From NCBI GenBank assembly GCA_028869135.1, contig JAGWTC010000024.1:1-40161 (forward strand): a stretch of DNA of 40,161 nt, in the 5' to 3' direction. The stretch is from Rhodocyclaceae bacterium (GTDB lineage Bacteria > Pseudomonadota > Gammaproteobacteria > Burkholderiales > Rhodocyclaceae). The notes below the pieces were generated by a model that did no database searches, was not told where the DNA came from, and was given only the letters and a program-made list of their open reading frames with translations. A program made the position numbers and the translations under genes. Below, in pieces: positions 8,139-15,878 of the stretch; the stretch's first letter is position 1; the number at the start of each line of letters is the position of its first letter.

Positions 8139-8268
8139 TGAATCGCCCCGGAATGGCTAAATACTCCGCAGCCTAAATATCAGGCAATCAACGGGGGGGG
8201 AAGTGAGTAATAAGCGATATCCGGAAGAGTTCAAGATTGAGGCCGTGCAGCAAGTGACGGGACGAGGG
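8139..8268 (+). mobile_element. Left-end remnant of an IS3-family insertion sequence
   Basis: The segment begins TGAATCGCCCCGG, like the terminal inverted repeats of many betaproteobacterial IS3-family elements, and continues into the start of an OrfA transposase gene (GTG at 8203). Homology to OrfA stops near 8268. The rest of orfA, orfB and the right end are missing, so this is a dead fragment. Confidence 0.65.
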
Positions 8269-8289
8269 TGTGCTTCCGAAATCACGTGA
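8203..8289 (+). pseudogene. Truncated IS3-family transposase OrfA
   Basis: Starting at GTG 8203 the frame encodes SNKRYPEEFKIEAVQQVTGRG, the characteristic N-terminus of IS3-family OrfA proteins before the helix-turn-helix. After this Gly the frame runs into unrelated DNA and stops at 8287-8289. Only about 22 of roughly 90-100 OrfA residues remain. Non-functional. Confidence 0.7.
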
Positions 8290-8300
8290 CACAGATATGC
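8272..8300 (+). repeat. Second copy of the GCTTCC-N12-CACAGATATGC motif
   Basis: GCTTCC (8272-8277), 12 bases, CACAGATATGC (8290-8300): the same order, orientation and spacing as at 1493-1521. The 12-base middle differs. It sits exactly where IS3 OrfA homology breaks off, suggesting a recombination or insertion junction. Confidence 0.5.
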
Positions 8301-8339
8301 CCCATTCCTGGTGCCTAGGTGTCCGACCCGCGATCTGCA

Positions 8340-8774
8340 CTATCGCCGTAACGCCAGCAAAAGAACGCCGGCCGCTACCATTGCGATACCAGTCCAGTCT
8401 CGCAAGGATGGCCGTTCTCCCAGAAACGCAAATGCGAAAACGGCGACCAACACCAGACTGAGCTTGTCGATCGGCGCAACCTTGGCGGCATCGCCGAGCT
8501 TGAGTGCGCGAAAGTAGCAAACCCAGGATGCGCCGGTCGCCAGACCGGAGAGCAGCAGGAAGCCCCAGGTCTTGGTGGACAGGCCAAACGGATTACTCCA
8601 TTTCCCTGTGGCGGCAACAAAGATCGATAAGGCCACGATCACTACTGCAGTACGGATTAGCGTGGCCAAGTCGGAGTCCACGCCTTGGATACCAACCTTC
8701 GCAAAGATTGCGGTAAGTGCCGCAAAAACTGCAGACAATAGTGCCCAGTGAATCCAGGCGTTGGCGCTGGTCAT
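8340..8774 (-). CDS. Half-size EamA-family (DMT) membrane transporter
   Basis: 144 residues with four to five hydrophobic segments and a single EamA domain: WALLSAVFAALTAIFAKVGI at the N-terminus and PIDKLSLVLVAVFAFAFLGE followed by GIAMVAAGVLLLALRR at the C-terminus. Typical EamA transporters carry two such domains; single-domain versions presumably dimerise. Substrate unknown (drug/metabolite superfamily). It is the last gene of a six-gene leftward operon, 10 bp after the histidine kinase, so its expression probably depends on the two-component system encoded just upstream. Confidence 0.8.
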   Translation of the reverse strand: MTSANAWIHWALLSAVFAALTAIFAKVGIQGVDSDLATLIRTAVVIVALSIFVAATGKWSNPFGLSTKTWGFLLLSGLATGASWVCYFRALKLGDAAKVAPIDKLSLVLVAVFAFAFLGERPSLRDWTGIAMVAAGVLLLALRR

Positions 8775-8784
8775 GTCGAGTCTC

Positions 8785-10167
8785 CTAACTTGCTACGTTT
8801 GACTGGATTACCGGCTCTGGCTTTGTCATGCGCATACATACCTCCAAGCCGGTTTGGGTTGCCTCGTCGGTATAGGCGAGTTGGATATCCATTCCAATTC
8901 GCGTACAGATCGTTTTCACGATCGAGAGCCCCAAGCCTGAACCGAGTTCGTTAGAGCCGAGAATTCTATAGAAAGGATCAAACACTCTATCTCGTTCCGA
9001 TAGTGGGATACCCGCTCCGGAATCTCTAATGCGCAGTGCGATCTCACTATCGGCGATATTCAACACCAGATCGATACGGCCACCTTTTGGTGTGTAGCGG
9101 ATGGCGTTATCGACCAGGTTTTTAATCAGCGTAATCATGTCCAATTCGTTCACCGGAATTTCGGCGTCTTGTTCTCCCTCGATTCCAATATTGATTTGTT
9201 TCGCGTCGGCTAATGGCATGAGGTCTTCCAGCACACGTCGATAGATGCCTTGGATAGATATCGGTGACTTCGGTGATTCGGTCCCCGCCTGCGCTCTGGC
9301 AAAGCTCAGGAGTTGATCCAACAGATTCCGGCTCCGGTCAATCCCCTGGCGTAGAACTACGAGCCGTTCGCTCGCCAAGCTAGACATTTCTGCTTCCTCC
9401 AGCCGTTCTGCTTGTAGCGAGAGCGCCGTTAGTGGCGACCGTAGTTCGTGCGCTGCATCTGCGACAAATTGCCGCTGAGACTCCATCGATGCCTCTACAC
9501 GTGCAAGCAGCCGATTGATCGCCACGGCGAAAGGCCTTACTTCGATCGGGAGGTATCGGTCGTCCACAGGGTGCAGCGCCTGCTCGGCACGCTGGTCAAT
9601 TTCTTTGGTGAGTTCGGCAATGGGGCGGAACATCTTGCGAACCAGATTGGCGACGAGCAGCAACAAGACCGGTACGAGGATCAGGAAAGGCGTCACAGTG
9701 CGCAGCGCGCTATCGCGAGCAATTTCGTTGCGGAGCCCGGCTTCCTGGGATACGGCTATGCGTTCACCGGTGAGCGTAGTTTTGACCAGAATTCGGAACG
9801 CCTCACCATTGACCATTAGCGTTTGCAGCCCTTCTGGAAGTGTGACGGGTAGCGGAAGCGTCCCGCCTTCATCCACACCTAATGGAGATGGATTGGTCTC
9901 GCCCAAGGGCTGAACGATTACGCGCGCTTCTTCATCGGCTCCTTTGGGGCGGACATCGGCGGTCCACTGCGGCGGTGACAGGCGTTGTTGACTTAATAAC
10001 TGCGCCACTTGGCGCAGAACATCATCCTGCAATTCGTGCGCTTCGTCGAAGGCGGACAAGAACGAAAAGATGCCGGCAACGATAGCCACCACAAGAATGG
10101 CCAGCGATACGACGATGGACAGTCTGAGTTGAAGCGATTCATTCAGGCGCTTTTTGAGACCATCCAT
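8785..10167 (-). CDS. Sensor histidine kinase (QseC/PmrB type)
   Basis: 460 residues: TM1 about 15-38, a periplasmic sensor of about 120 residues, TM2 about 158-178, HAMP, then DHp and ATPase domains. The H-box FVADAAHELRSPLTAL places the phosphorylated His at 240. The N-box (LIKNLVDNAIRYTP), G1 (IRDSGAGIP), F (DRVFDPFYRI) and G2 (GSGLGLSIVKTI) are intact, so it should be active. The start overlaps the response-regulator gene by 25 bp. The signal is unknown; the periplasmic region is not recognisable as a known metal-binding sensor. It probably phosphorylates Asp51 of the neighbouring regulator. Confidence 0.9.
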   Translation of the reverse strand: MDGLKKRLNESLQLRLSIVVSLAILVVAIVAGIFSFLSAFDEAHELQDDVLRQVAQLLSQQRLSPPQWTADVRPKGADEEARVIVQPLGETNPSPLGVDEGGTLPLPVTLPEGLQTLMVNGEAFRILVKTTLTGERIAVSQEAGLRNEIARDSALRTVTPFLILVPVLLLLVANLVRKMFRPIAELTKEIDQRAEQALHPVDDRYLPIEVRPFAVAINRLLARVEASMESQRQFVADAAHELRSPLTALSLQAERLEEAEMSSLASERLVVLRQGIDRSRNLLDQLLSFARAQAGTESPKSPISIQGIYRRVLEDLMPLADAKQINIGIEGEQDAEIPVNELDMITLIKNLVDNAIRYTPKGGRIDLVLNIADSEIALRIRDSGAGIPLSERDRVFDPFYRILGSNELGSGLGLSIVKTICTRIGMDIQLAYTDEATQTGLEVCMRMTKPEPVIQSNVAS

Positions 10168-10808
10168 CCGGCACCCCTGACGTTTTTAATGACTTCGTTA
10201 CCCAATTTGCGTCGAAGGGCGTGAATCAGGAAGTCGATGGCATTGCTCTCCACTTCCTCCCCCCAGCCGTAGATGCGATCCTCCAGTTCTCTGCGGGAGA
10301 GAATCGCCCCTGGGCGAACCAGCAGGGCTTGCAGCATCGAGAACTCACGGTTGGATAGTTGCAATGCGGGGCCGGTGTTGACACTGGCTTCTTTCGTGGC
10401 CGGATCGAGAGATACGACGCCATTGCTGAGCACAGGTGTGGCAGTGCCTCCCCTGCGGCGTAGCACGGCGCGCATCCGGGCAAGCAGCTCCGCAATCTGA
10501 AAAGGCTTGGTCACATAGTCGTCAGCGCCCCCATCCAGTCCGCGCAGGCGATCGTTCAATCCATCCCGCGCAGTAATGATGAGTAAGGGAATCGATTCGT
10601 CCTTTGCGCGAATGCCCGTTAGCACTTCAAGGCCATCCTTGCCGGGCAAGCCTAAATCGAGCAACACCAGGTCATAGTGCTGGCCAGCCAATGTCGTCAG
10701 CGCGGTCTTCCCATCCTTTACCCAGTCGGCAGCGTAGGATGCATCTCGCAATGCGCCCTGGATTTCCTCGCCGATCATGCGATCGTCTTCGACCAGCAGA
10801 ACCCGCAT
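10143..10808 (-). CDS. OmpR-family response regulator (QseB/PmrA type)
   Basis: 221 residues: receiver domain (about 1-118) with acidic pocket VEDD (Glu7-Asp9), phospho-acceptor Asp51 (LVLLDLGLPG) and Lys101 (YVTKPF), then a winged-helix DNA-binding domain (about 130-218) with LSNREFSMLQALL and the recognition region ESNAIDFLIHALRRKLG. This is closest to the QseB/PmrA/CzcR class, whose members bind direct repeats of the CTTAA type. It sits downstream of two DUF347 genes and a lipoprotein gene with 10-30 bp gaps and is probably co-transcribed with them. Confidence 0.9.
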   Translation of the reverse strand: MRVLLVEDDRMIGEEIQGALRDASYAADWVKDGKTALTTLAGQHYDLVLLDLGLPGKDGLEVLTGIRAKDESIPLLIITARDGLNDRLRGLDGGADDYVTKPFQIAELLARMRAVLRRRGGTATPVLSNGVVSLDPATKEASVNTGPALQLSNREFSMLQALLVRPGAILSRRELEDRIYGWGEEVESNAIDFLIHALRRKLGNEVIKNVRGAGWMVSKSA

Positions 10809-10829
10809 TTCCCCTCCGTGGATCGTTGC

Positions 10830-11588
10830 TCAGTGCGCTGCCTGGGCCGCGCGCTGCCTGAATAGTAGGATCGCAGCCACCATGAAGGCCAGCAGTGCAA
10901 TCGACGCCGAATAACGGCTTAAGGCTAAGCCTCCCGAGCTAAGTGGTTTGTCCAGAAAATCGCCGACCACGGCGCCTAGCGGGCGGGTGAGGATAAATGC
11001 CGCCCAGAATAACAGCGTGCGAGACACTTCAGTCCGGTAGTAGGCCACCATGGTCAACACAAGCAGGCCGGTAAACATCATGGCCGCACCTGTATAGCCC
11101 AAGCCTGCCGTATCCGCTGTCCAATCGCCCAACGCTGTCCCCAGCGTCTGCGAGAACATGATCGTTAACCAGTAAAAGGCTTCCGCCTTGGGCGAGTTGA
11201 TCGTATTCACCGACACAGAGCCAAGCGTTCGATGCCAGACGAACAGCGAACCGAGCAGCAAGGCTAGCAACAAGCTCGAACCGCCAGCGTACCCGATTCC
11301 GAGCGAGCGATCTGCAAAGTCGGCCAGCGTTGTGCCGACCGTGGTGGTGGCAACGATGGTGGCCCAGTACAGGGGGGGCTGGAATGATTTGGCCTTGATC
11401 TGTGCGACGACGGCAACCAGGAAGATTGCTGCGAAGATGCCTGTGCCAACAAGGTAGCCCAGATTCATGGACATTGAGACGGCATCGCCGCCGGTTTCGC
11501 CGAGCGTAGTGGCTGCAATCTTAATGAGCCAGAAACCAAGCGTAACTTCGGGGACTTTGGCCAGGGCTTTTTCGGTCGATGTTTGCAT
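10830..11588 (-). CDS. DUF347-repeat integral membrane protein (COG4705-like), paralogue 2
   Basis: 252 residues built from four repeats of the DUF347 type, each with a G-D or related acidic/glycine motif at the membrane edge: TTLGETGGDAVS, TTVGTTLADFADRSLGIGY, TLGTALGDWTADTAGLGY and TRPLGAVVGDFLDKP. Seven to eight transmembrane segments are expected. The opening KVPEVTLGFWLIKIAATT is almost the same as in the first DUF347 gene (start 12864), so the two are paralogues separated by the lipoprotein gene. Repeated intramembrane Asp residues suggest ion transport, but I know of no assigned function; this is inference. Confidence 0.8.
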   Translation of the reverse strand: MQTSTEKALAKVPEVTLGFWLIKIAATTLGETGGDAVSMSMNLGYLVGTGIFAAIFLVAVVAQIKAKSFQPPLYWATIVATTTVGTTLADFADRSLGIGYAGGSSLLLALLLGSLFVWHRTLGSVSVNTINSPKAEAFYWLTIMFSQTLGTALGDWTADTAGLGYTGAAMMFTGLLVLTMVAYYRTEVSRTLLFWAAFILTRPLGAVVGDFLDKPLSSGGLALSRYSASIALLAFMVAAILLFRQRAAQAAH

Positions 11589-11604
11589 AGTGTTTAACCT
11601 TTGC

Positions 11605-12054
11605 TCATACCTTGCCTTGTAGCCTATCGAAGGCTTTTAGCAGATCGGCCGTTGCCGTCTTGCAACTTGCCTGGTTCGGCTTATTGGCGCGCAGTGCGCC
11701 CAGTGCGTTGTCGATGGCTTTGTCCAGCAGGTGCCAGTCACCGGCGGCACGGGGTTTCAATCCGGCCTCGGCGTCGTCCCAGACGACCTCCAAATCCTTG
11801 ATACGGTTTTTGGCTGCGGACAGATCGCCTGTATCCACGAGGGTGGCTACATCGCTGGCGATGCTGCGAAACGCTGATAGATCGCCGAGCTTAGAGACAC
11901 TAATGCCCTGCGACGACAAGGCATTCTGGACCGGTGCAGTAACAGTCCCTGCAGCACCTGGAGTAGCCGGCTTAGAACAGCCGACCGTAAATGCTAACAA
12001 TGCCGAAACAGACAATAGGGTGAAGGGGCGCACACTAGCGTGTTGGGCAGACAT
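11605..12054 (-). CDS. Small predicted lipoprotein, 149 aa, unknown function
   Basis: The N-terminus has a positively charged start, a hydrophobic stretch (about 11-24) and a cysteine in TVGC (Cys26), consistent with a lipoprotein signal although Thr at -3 is not ideal. The mature part is helical, with [21 protein letters not shown] and a C-terminal helix containing one Cys. It lies between two DUF347 membrane-protein genes with 16- and 27-bp gaps and should be made together with them; a periplasmic partner of those proteins or of the sensor kinase is a plausible role. Family not recognised. Confidence 0.65.
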   Translation of the reverse strand: MSAQHASVRPFTLLSVSALLAFTVGCSKPATPGAAGTVTAPVQNALSSQGISVSKLGDLSAFRSIASDVATLVDTGDLSAAKNRIKDLEVVWDDAEAGLKPRAAGDWHLLDKAIDNALGALRANKPNQASCKTATADLLKAFDRLQGKV

Positions 12055-12081
12055 GGTTTCTCCTTGATGGCGATATGAGGA

Positions 12082-12864
12082 TTACTCGATTGCTTGACTG
12101 GATCGCACAGCATCCATTTCGAATTGCGCAACGGCGACCAGAATGACGATCACAGAGAGGAAAATGGCGCTGGTTAGCATGGCGCCAAGGCCGAGGCCGC
12201 CGTATGTCTTGGCCTGTGTCAGCAAGTCGCCGAGTGATGCGCCGAACGGCCGGGTCAGGATGTACCCGACCCAGAAGGTCAGCACCGCTCCGCCCCCAAA
12301 GCGCCAAGCGGCATAGGTCGCACCGATCAATGCTCCGAAGACGAGTGCGCCCCGGGTAAAACCCAGCCCCAATGCCTCGGTCGCCAAATCGCCGGCAGCG
12401 GTACCCAGCGCAAATGTGCAGAGAATGGCTGCCCAATAGAACAGTTCTCGACGGCGTGTCACGATGTCGTGAATGGACAGCGTGCGTTCGGCGCGATACC
12501 AAATGAAGAAAATTGTGGCAAGCGTCACGGCAAATGCTGCGGTGCTGACATACAGGCTCACGCCAAGGCCATCAGTCAGCAAGTCGGTGATCTGCGTGCC
12601 GACGATGCTGACCAATACCACCGTGAACCAGTAAATCCAAGGGACATAGCGGCGAGCACGCAGCTGAATAAACAAGGCGGCCGCCAATAGGGTTGCCATG
12701 ACAGCGCTTGTGACGCCTGCCCCCCAGCCAACGTTAACCGCCAGGAAGTCTGCTCCGGTTTCGCCCACTGTGGTGGACATGATCTTGATGATCCAGAACG
12801 ACAAAGTAACTTCCGGGACTTTGTTGAGCCAGTTTGAGTAACTGGCTGTAGGGATGGTGATCAA
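12082..12864 (-). CDS. DUF347-repeat integral membrane protein (COG4705-like), paralogue 1
   Basis: 260 residues with four DUF347 repeats: KVPEVTLSFWIIKIMSTTVG followed by ETGADF, then VGTQITDLLTDGLGV, LGTAAGDLATEALGLGF and TRPFGASLGDLLTQ. The start is TTG at 12864, supported by a strong AAGGAGG 6 nt upstream; no ATG fits. It is the first gene of a leftward six-gene operon (DUF347, lipoprotein, DUF347, response regulator, histidine kinase, EamA). The family is widespread but, to my knowledge, without an experimentally defined substrate. Confidence 0.8.
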   Translation of the reverse strand: MITIPTASYSNWLNKVPEVTLSFWIIKIMSTTVGETGADFLAVNVGWGAGVTSAVMATLLAAALFIQLRARRYVPWIYWFTVVLVSIVGTQITDLLTDGLGVSLYVSTAAFAVTLATIFFIWYRAERTLSIHDIVTRRRELFYWAAILCTFALGTAAGDLATEALGLGFTRGALVFGALIGATYAAWRFGGGAVLTFWVGYILTRPFGASLGDLLTQAKTYGGLGLGAMLTSAIFLSVIVILVAVAQFEMDAVRSSQAIE

Positions 12865-13389
12865 CGGTGTCCTCCTTCCAGTGCGTGGTCTGGTACGGAG
12901 TGTGATCCCCCAGATTTAGATGAGACATAGGACTGTTGGACACCGATATCCGGCTTTAGCCAAACATCATTGATGTAGTGTTGCGGAGAAAGCGGTTATG
13001 GTTGAAGATTCGGCAAGCGGTTCTGATATGCTTCCCGGCTTAGCGCTGGCCAGTTTGCTCAGCCAAGCAAATTGATGCACAACGGCCTGTTTGTGTTTCC
13101 ACGCTGCGGTATGGGTATGGATCCAGTAACAATGTCTGTGATGGGATGCGCAGACGTGCCGTAATGGCATGTGGCGCTCCCGGAGGATGGCGGCGCCGGC
13201 GGCTGGTTTGCCGAACCGAAGCTTCCGCAGGCTTGGTAACAATCGCTTCATCCTCGACTGCTACCCTTGCCCGATAATGGCGGGCAGCAGTTTCCGGCGG
13301 TTCAGTATCGCCACTCTGTTTTCCCATTCAAAACAACCCGGCCTGGAATGCGGGCCCCGGGCTTTGCGACGCCCGGATAAGGGGAGGTC
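12865..13389. other. Divergent intergenic region between the DUF347 operon and the porin gene
   Basis: No convincing gene is present in these 525 bases. The left part must hold the DUF347-operon promoter; a perfect palindrome ACATCA-T-TGATGT at 12964-12976, about 100 bp upstream of that start, is a candidate operator. GATATGCTTCC at 13025-13035 repeats an 11-base piece of the 1459-1526 repeat. GC rises towards 13,200, and this is my best guess for the boundary between accessory DNA and core chromosome. Confidence 0.4.
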
Positions 13390-14736
13390 ATGACTTTTCG
13401 CATCAGTTCGCGCCTGTCGGGCTTTGTGCTCGGCAGCCTGTGCGTATTTGTCGGCAGTTTGCCGATGGCAGCGTTTGCGGCAGAACAGCCGGAATACGAA
13501 GACTGGAACGCCAAGTTCCAGGCAACCTATGTCTGGCAAAGGAAAGACAGCTTCAGTGCTGCCTATTCGGACGCCCACAGCCTCTCTCAGGATCGGGAGA
13601 AAAGCTATTCGTTTACGGCGACGGCCTCTCTGGGCATTCGCCCGTGGGTAGGCGGGGAGCTGTATTTCAATCCGGAGGCGGCCCAGGGCGTTCCCCTTTC
13701 CGGCCTTACGGGTCTGGCCGGCTTCACCAATGGTGAAATGGCGCGGACCTCCGGTCCGATGCTCAAGCTCTATCGCGCCCGTCTGTTCCTGCGTCAAACC
13801 TGGGATCAGGGGGGTGAACGCGAGGCCGTGGCGTCGGAGGCCAATCAACTGGCGGGCTCGGTCGCCAGACAACGCATGGTGCTCACCGTCGGCAATCTGT
13901 CGGTGCTGGATATCTTCGACAACAACGAGTACAACCACGACCCTCGCACGCAGTTCCTGAACTGGGCGCTGATGACCCACGGCTCCTACGATTACGCCGC
14001 CGACGCGCGTGGTTACTCCTGGGGCGCGGCGCTGGAGTGGTATCACGACGACTGGGCATTCCGCATCGGCCGTTTTGCCCAACCGAAAGAGCCGAACATG
14101 CTGGCGCTCGACCCCGACATCTTCCGGCACTACGGCGATCAAATCGAAGTCGAGCATGCCCACGAAATAAACGGGCAGCCAGGCAAGCTGCGTTTCCTGG
14201 CATTCCATAATCGAACGAAGATGTCCCGCTATCAGGATGCCCTGAATTTTGCGGCGATCAACGGCGGTACTCCGGACATCAATCAGGTGCGGTATGGCGA
14301 GCAGTCGAAAGTCGGCTTCGGCATCAATCTGGAGCAGGCGCTGTCGAACGATGTCGGCATGTTCGCGCGCGCCAGTCTGGCCGACGGCAAGACCGAAACC
14401 TATGCCTTCACGGAAATCGACAGATCGATCTCCGGCGGTATCCTGGTCAAGGGAGGGTCCTGGGGGCGAGGCATGGACAAGGTGGGCCTCGGCATTGCCA
14501 GAAACGGTCTGTCCAGGGCGCACCGCGACTATCTGGCCAGCGGCGGTATGGGGTTCTTTCTTGGCGACGGAAAGCTGAACTATCGTCCCGAGACGATTTT
14601 CGAGACATTCTATAGCTGGTCCGTCGCCAGGAGCAGCCAGCTTTCCTTTGATTGGCAGTACATCCAGAACCCCGCTTACAACGCGGATCGCGGGCCGGTC
14701 AACATGTTCGCCGTTCGGCTGCACTCGGAGTTCTGA
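13390..14736 (+). CDS. OprB-family carbohydrate-selective outer-membrane porin
   Basis: 448 residues with a Sec signal peptide cleaved about after AFA (residue 30) and a C-terminal Phe typical of outer-membrane beta-barrels. The mature chain shows alternating beta-strand pattern and OprB-like stretches such as ALEWYHDDWAFRIGRFAQPK and GIARNGLSRAHRDYLASGG near the C-terminus, and ETFYSW. It should form a porin for uptake of sugars or related solutes. The ATG at 13390 follows GGGGAGG with 4-5 nt spacing. No sugar-uptake partners lie next to it, so the substrate is open. Confidence 0.75.
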   Translation: MTFRISSRLSGFVLGSLCVFVGSLPMAAFAAEQPEYEDWNAKFQATYVWQRKDSFSAAYSDAHSLSQDREKSYSFTATASLGIRPWVGGELYFNPEAAQGVPLSGLTGLAGFTNGEMARTSGPMLKLYRARLFLRQTWDQGGEREAVASEANQLAGSVARQRMVLTVGNLSVLDIFDNNEYNHDPRTQFLNWALMTHGSYDYAADARGYSWGAALEWYHDDWAFRIGRFAQPKEPNMLALDPDIFRHYGDQIEVEHAHEINGQPGKLRFLAFHNRTKMSRYQDALNFAAINGGTPDINQVRYGEQSKVGFGINLEQALSNDVGMFARASLADGKTETYAFTEIDRSISGGILVKGGSWGRGMDKVGLGIARNGLSRAHRDYLASGGMGFFLGDGKLNYRPETIFETFYSWSVARSSQLSFDWQYIQNPAYNADRGPVNMFAVRLHSEF

Positions 14737-14918
14737 TTCAGACAAGGCCGCCGCTGCCGGGCTGGGCCGTCATGTCTTAGGGAGCGCGAGCCAGGCAGGG
14801 AGCGAATATTCCGGCAACAGGACCGGGCGATGGAGCATGTGCTTTCAATGACTGGTATGGTTACGGTTTCAGTCACCCCAGAGGCCTGCGTGCCGTTCTG
14901 ACTTGAAGGCCTCGATAC

Positions 14919-15857
14919 ATGGCACAGGCACTTGCACCCCAAGCGTTGCGACTTTACCGGGATTGCGGCGCCAAGGCGCGCAGCTATCTTGAGCTGCCCT
15001 TCGGCAAGCCTGGGCGCACCCTGAAGAAGTCGGTGTACGGGGAGAAGTTTCTCTATCGCGAAGTTGCCGTCCTGTCCGGGGACGTTCGTCTGCGCAAGCT
15101 GGGGCCGCCGGGCTCGCAGGCCGCCGAGGATGCGGATGCGGTTTTCCATGCCGCGACCTGGATGCCGGCGGCGCTGGAGCGCCTGCGCGCAACGGGTTTC
15201 TACAGCATGGCGCGCCAGCTCGAAGAGCCCCTGGTCAGCAGTTTCAATCTCGGTCTCTTTACTTCAGGCGCGGTGCTGATCGGGCAGCTCGCCTATCTGC
15301 TGTGGTTGAACGAGCTGGGCGTGCGGGCGCCGGAACATGCGCCGGCCGCGCCCGATCTCGATCTTGCCTTGCCCGAGCATGCCGCCTTGTCCGATGCGCA
15401 GCTCGCTTTTCTCAATAAGTGCATCAAGACGAAGAATTCCCGTCTGCATGTGCATTTCGAGATCGCCGATTACTCGCGCTACCTCAAGGACCGCGTGAAA
15501 CTGCCCTACGAGGCCTTGTTGAAGCGCCACTGTTTCATGTCCAATCTGCACTATCTGACGCGCTCGGCGCAGCCGGCGCTGGCGCTCGTCGGCGACTATT
15601 GCGTCCCGGTCAGCCTGCCGTCGCCGGGGCGGGTGTATTGGCAAAAGCTGTACTGGAGCCGTATGCCGGACAACCCGCGCGCGGAGATCGACCGGCAGGA
15701 AGCGCGAGTGCTCGGCCGGGCCATTCAGCGCAGCATGCCTCACGAGTTGCGCAAGGCGATGGAGGACATGCCGCCGCAATGGCAACGGCAATTCTCCATC
15801 GATCCGCGAGTTGGTCCGCTGGTTGCGGCGGAAGTGGATACGCTGAGCATTTCCTGA
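14919..15857 (+). CDS. Predicted nucleotidyltransferase (NTP_transf_8 / GSU2403-like), 312 aa
   Basis: The diagnostic part is residues 107-150: SSFNLGLFTSGAVLIGQLAY, a NELGVR segment and, after a spacer, PDLDLAL, which fits a nucleotidyltransferase core with the acidic pair D-x-D. Further on, VPVSLPSPGRVYWQKLYWSR matches the segment after the core in this family. The N-terminal 90 residues are helical and contain YREVAVLSGDVRLRKLGPPG. The protein is probably cytoplasmic and transfers NMP to an unknown acceptor; some relatives are toxin-like, but no antitoxin is evident. Monocistronic, with a weak AAGG ribosome-binding site. Confidence 0.5.
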   Translation: MAQALAPQALRLYRDCGAKARSYLELPFGKPGRTLKKSVYGEKFLYREVAVLSGDVRLRKLGPPGSQAAEDADAVFHAATWMPAALERLRATGFYSMARQLEEPLVSSFNLGLFTSGAVLIGQLAYLLWLNELGVRAPEHAPAAPDLDLALPEHAALSDAQLAFLNKCIKTKNSRLHVHFEIADYSRYLKDRVKLPYEALLKRHCFMSNLHYLTRSAQPALALVGDYCVPVSLPSPGRVYWQKLYWSRMPDNPRAEIDRQEARVLGRAIQRSMPHELRKAMEDMPPQWQRQFSIDPRVGPLVAAEVDTLSIS

Positions 15858-15878
15858 GTCGAGCGCCCAGCGGCGTTT

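Noticed and set aside
13261-14745. A 494-codon minus-strand open frame opposite the porin gene
   Set aside because: The plus-strand frame has a signal peptide, beta-barrel pattern and C-terminal Phe; the antisense frame has none.
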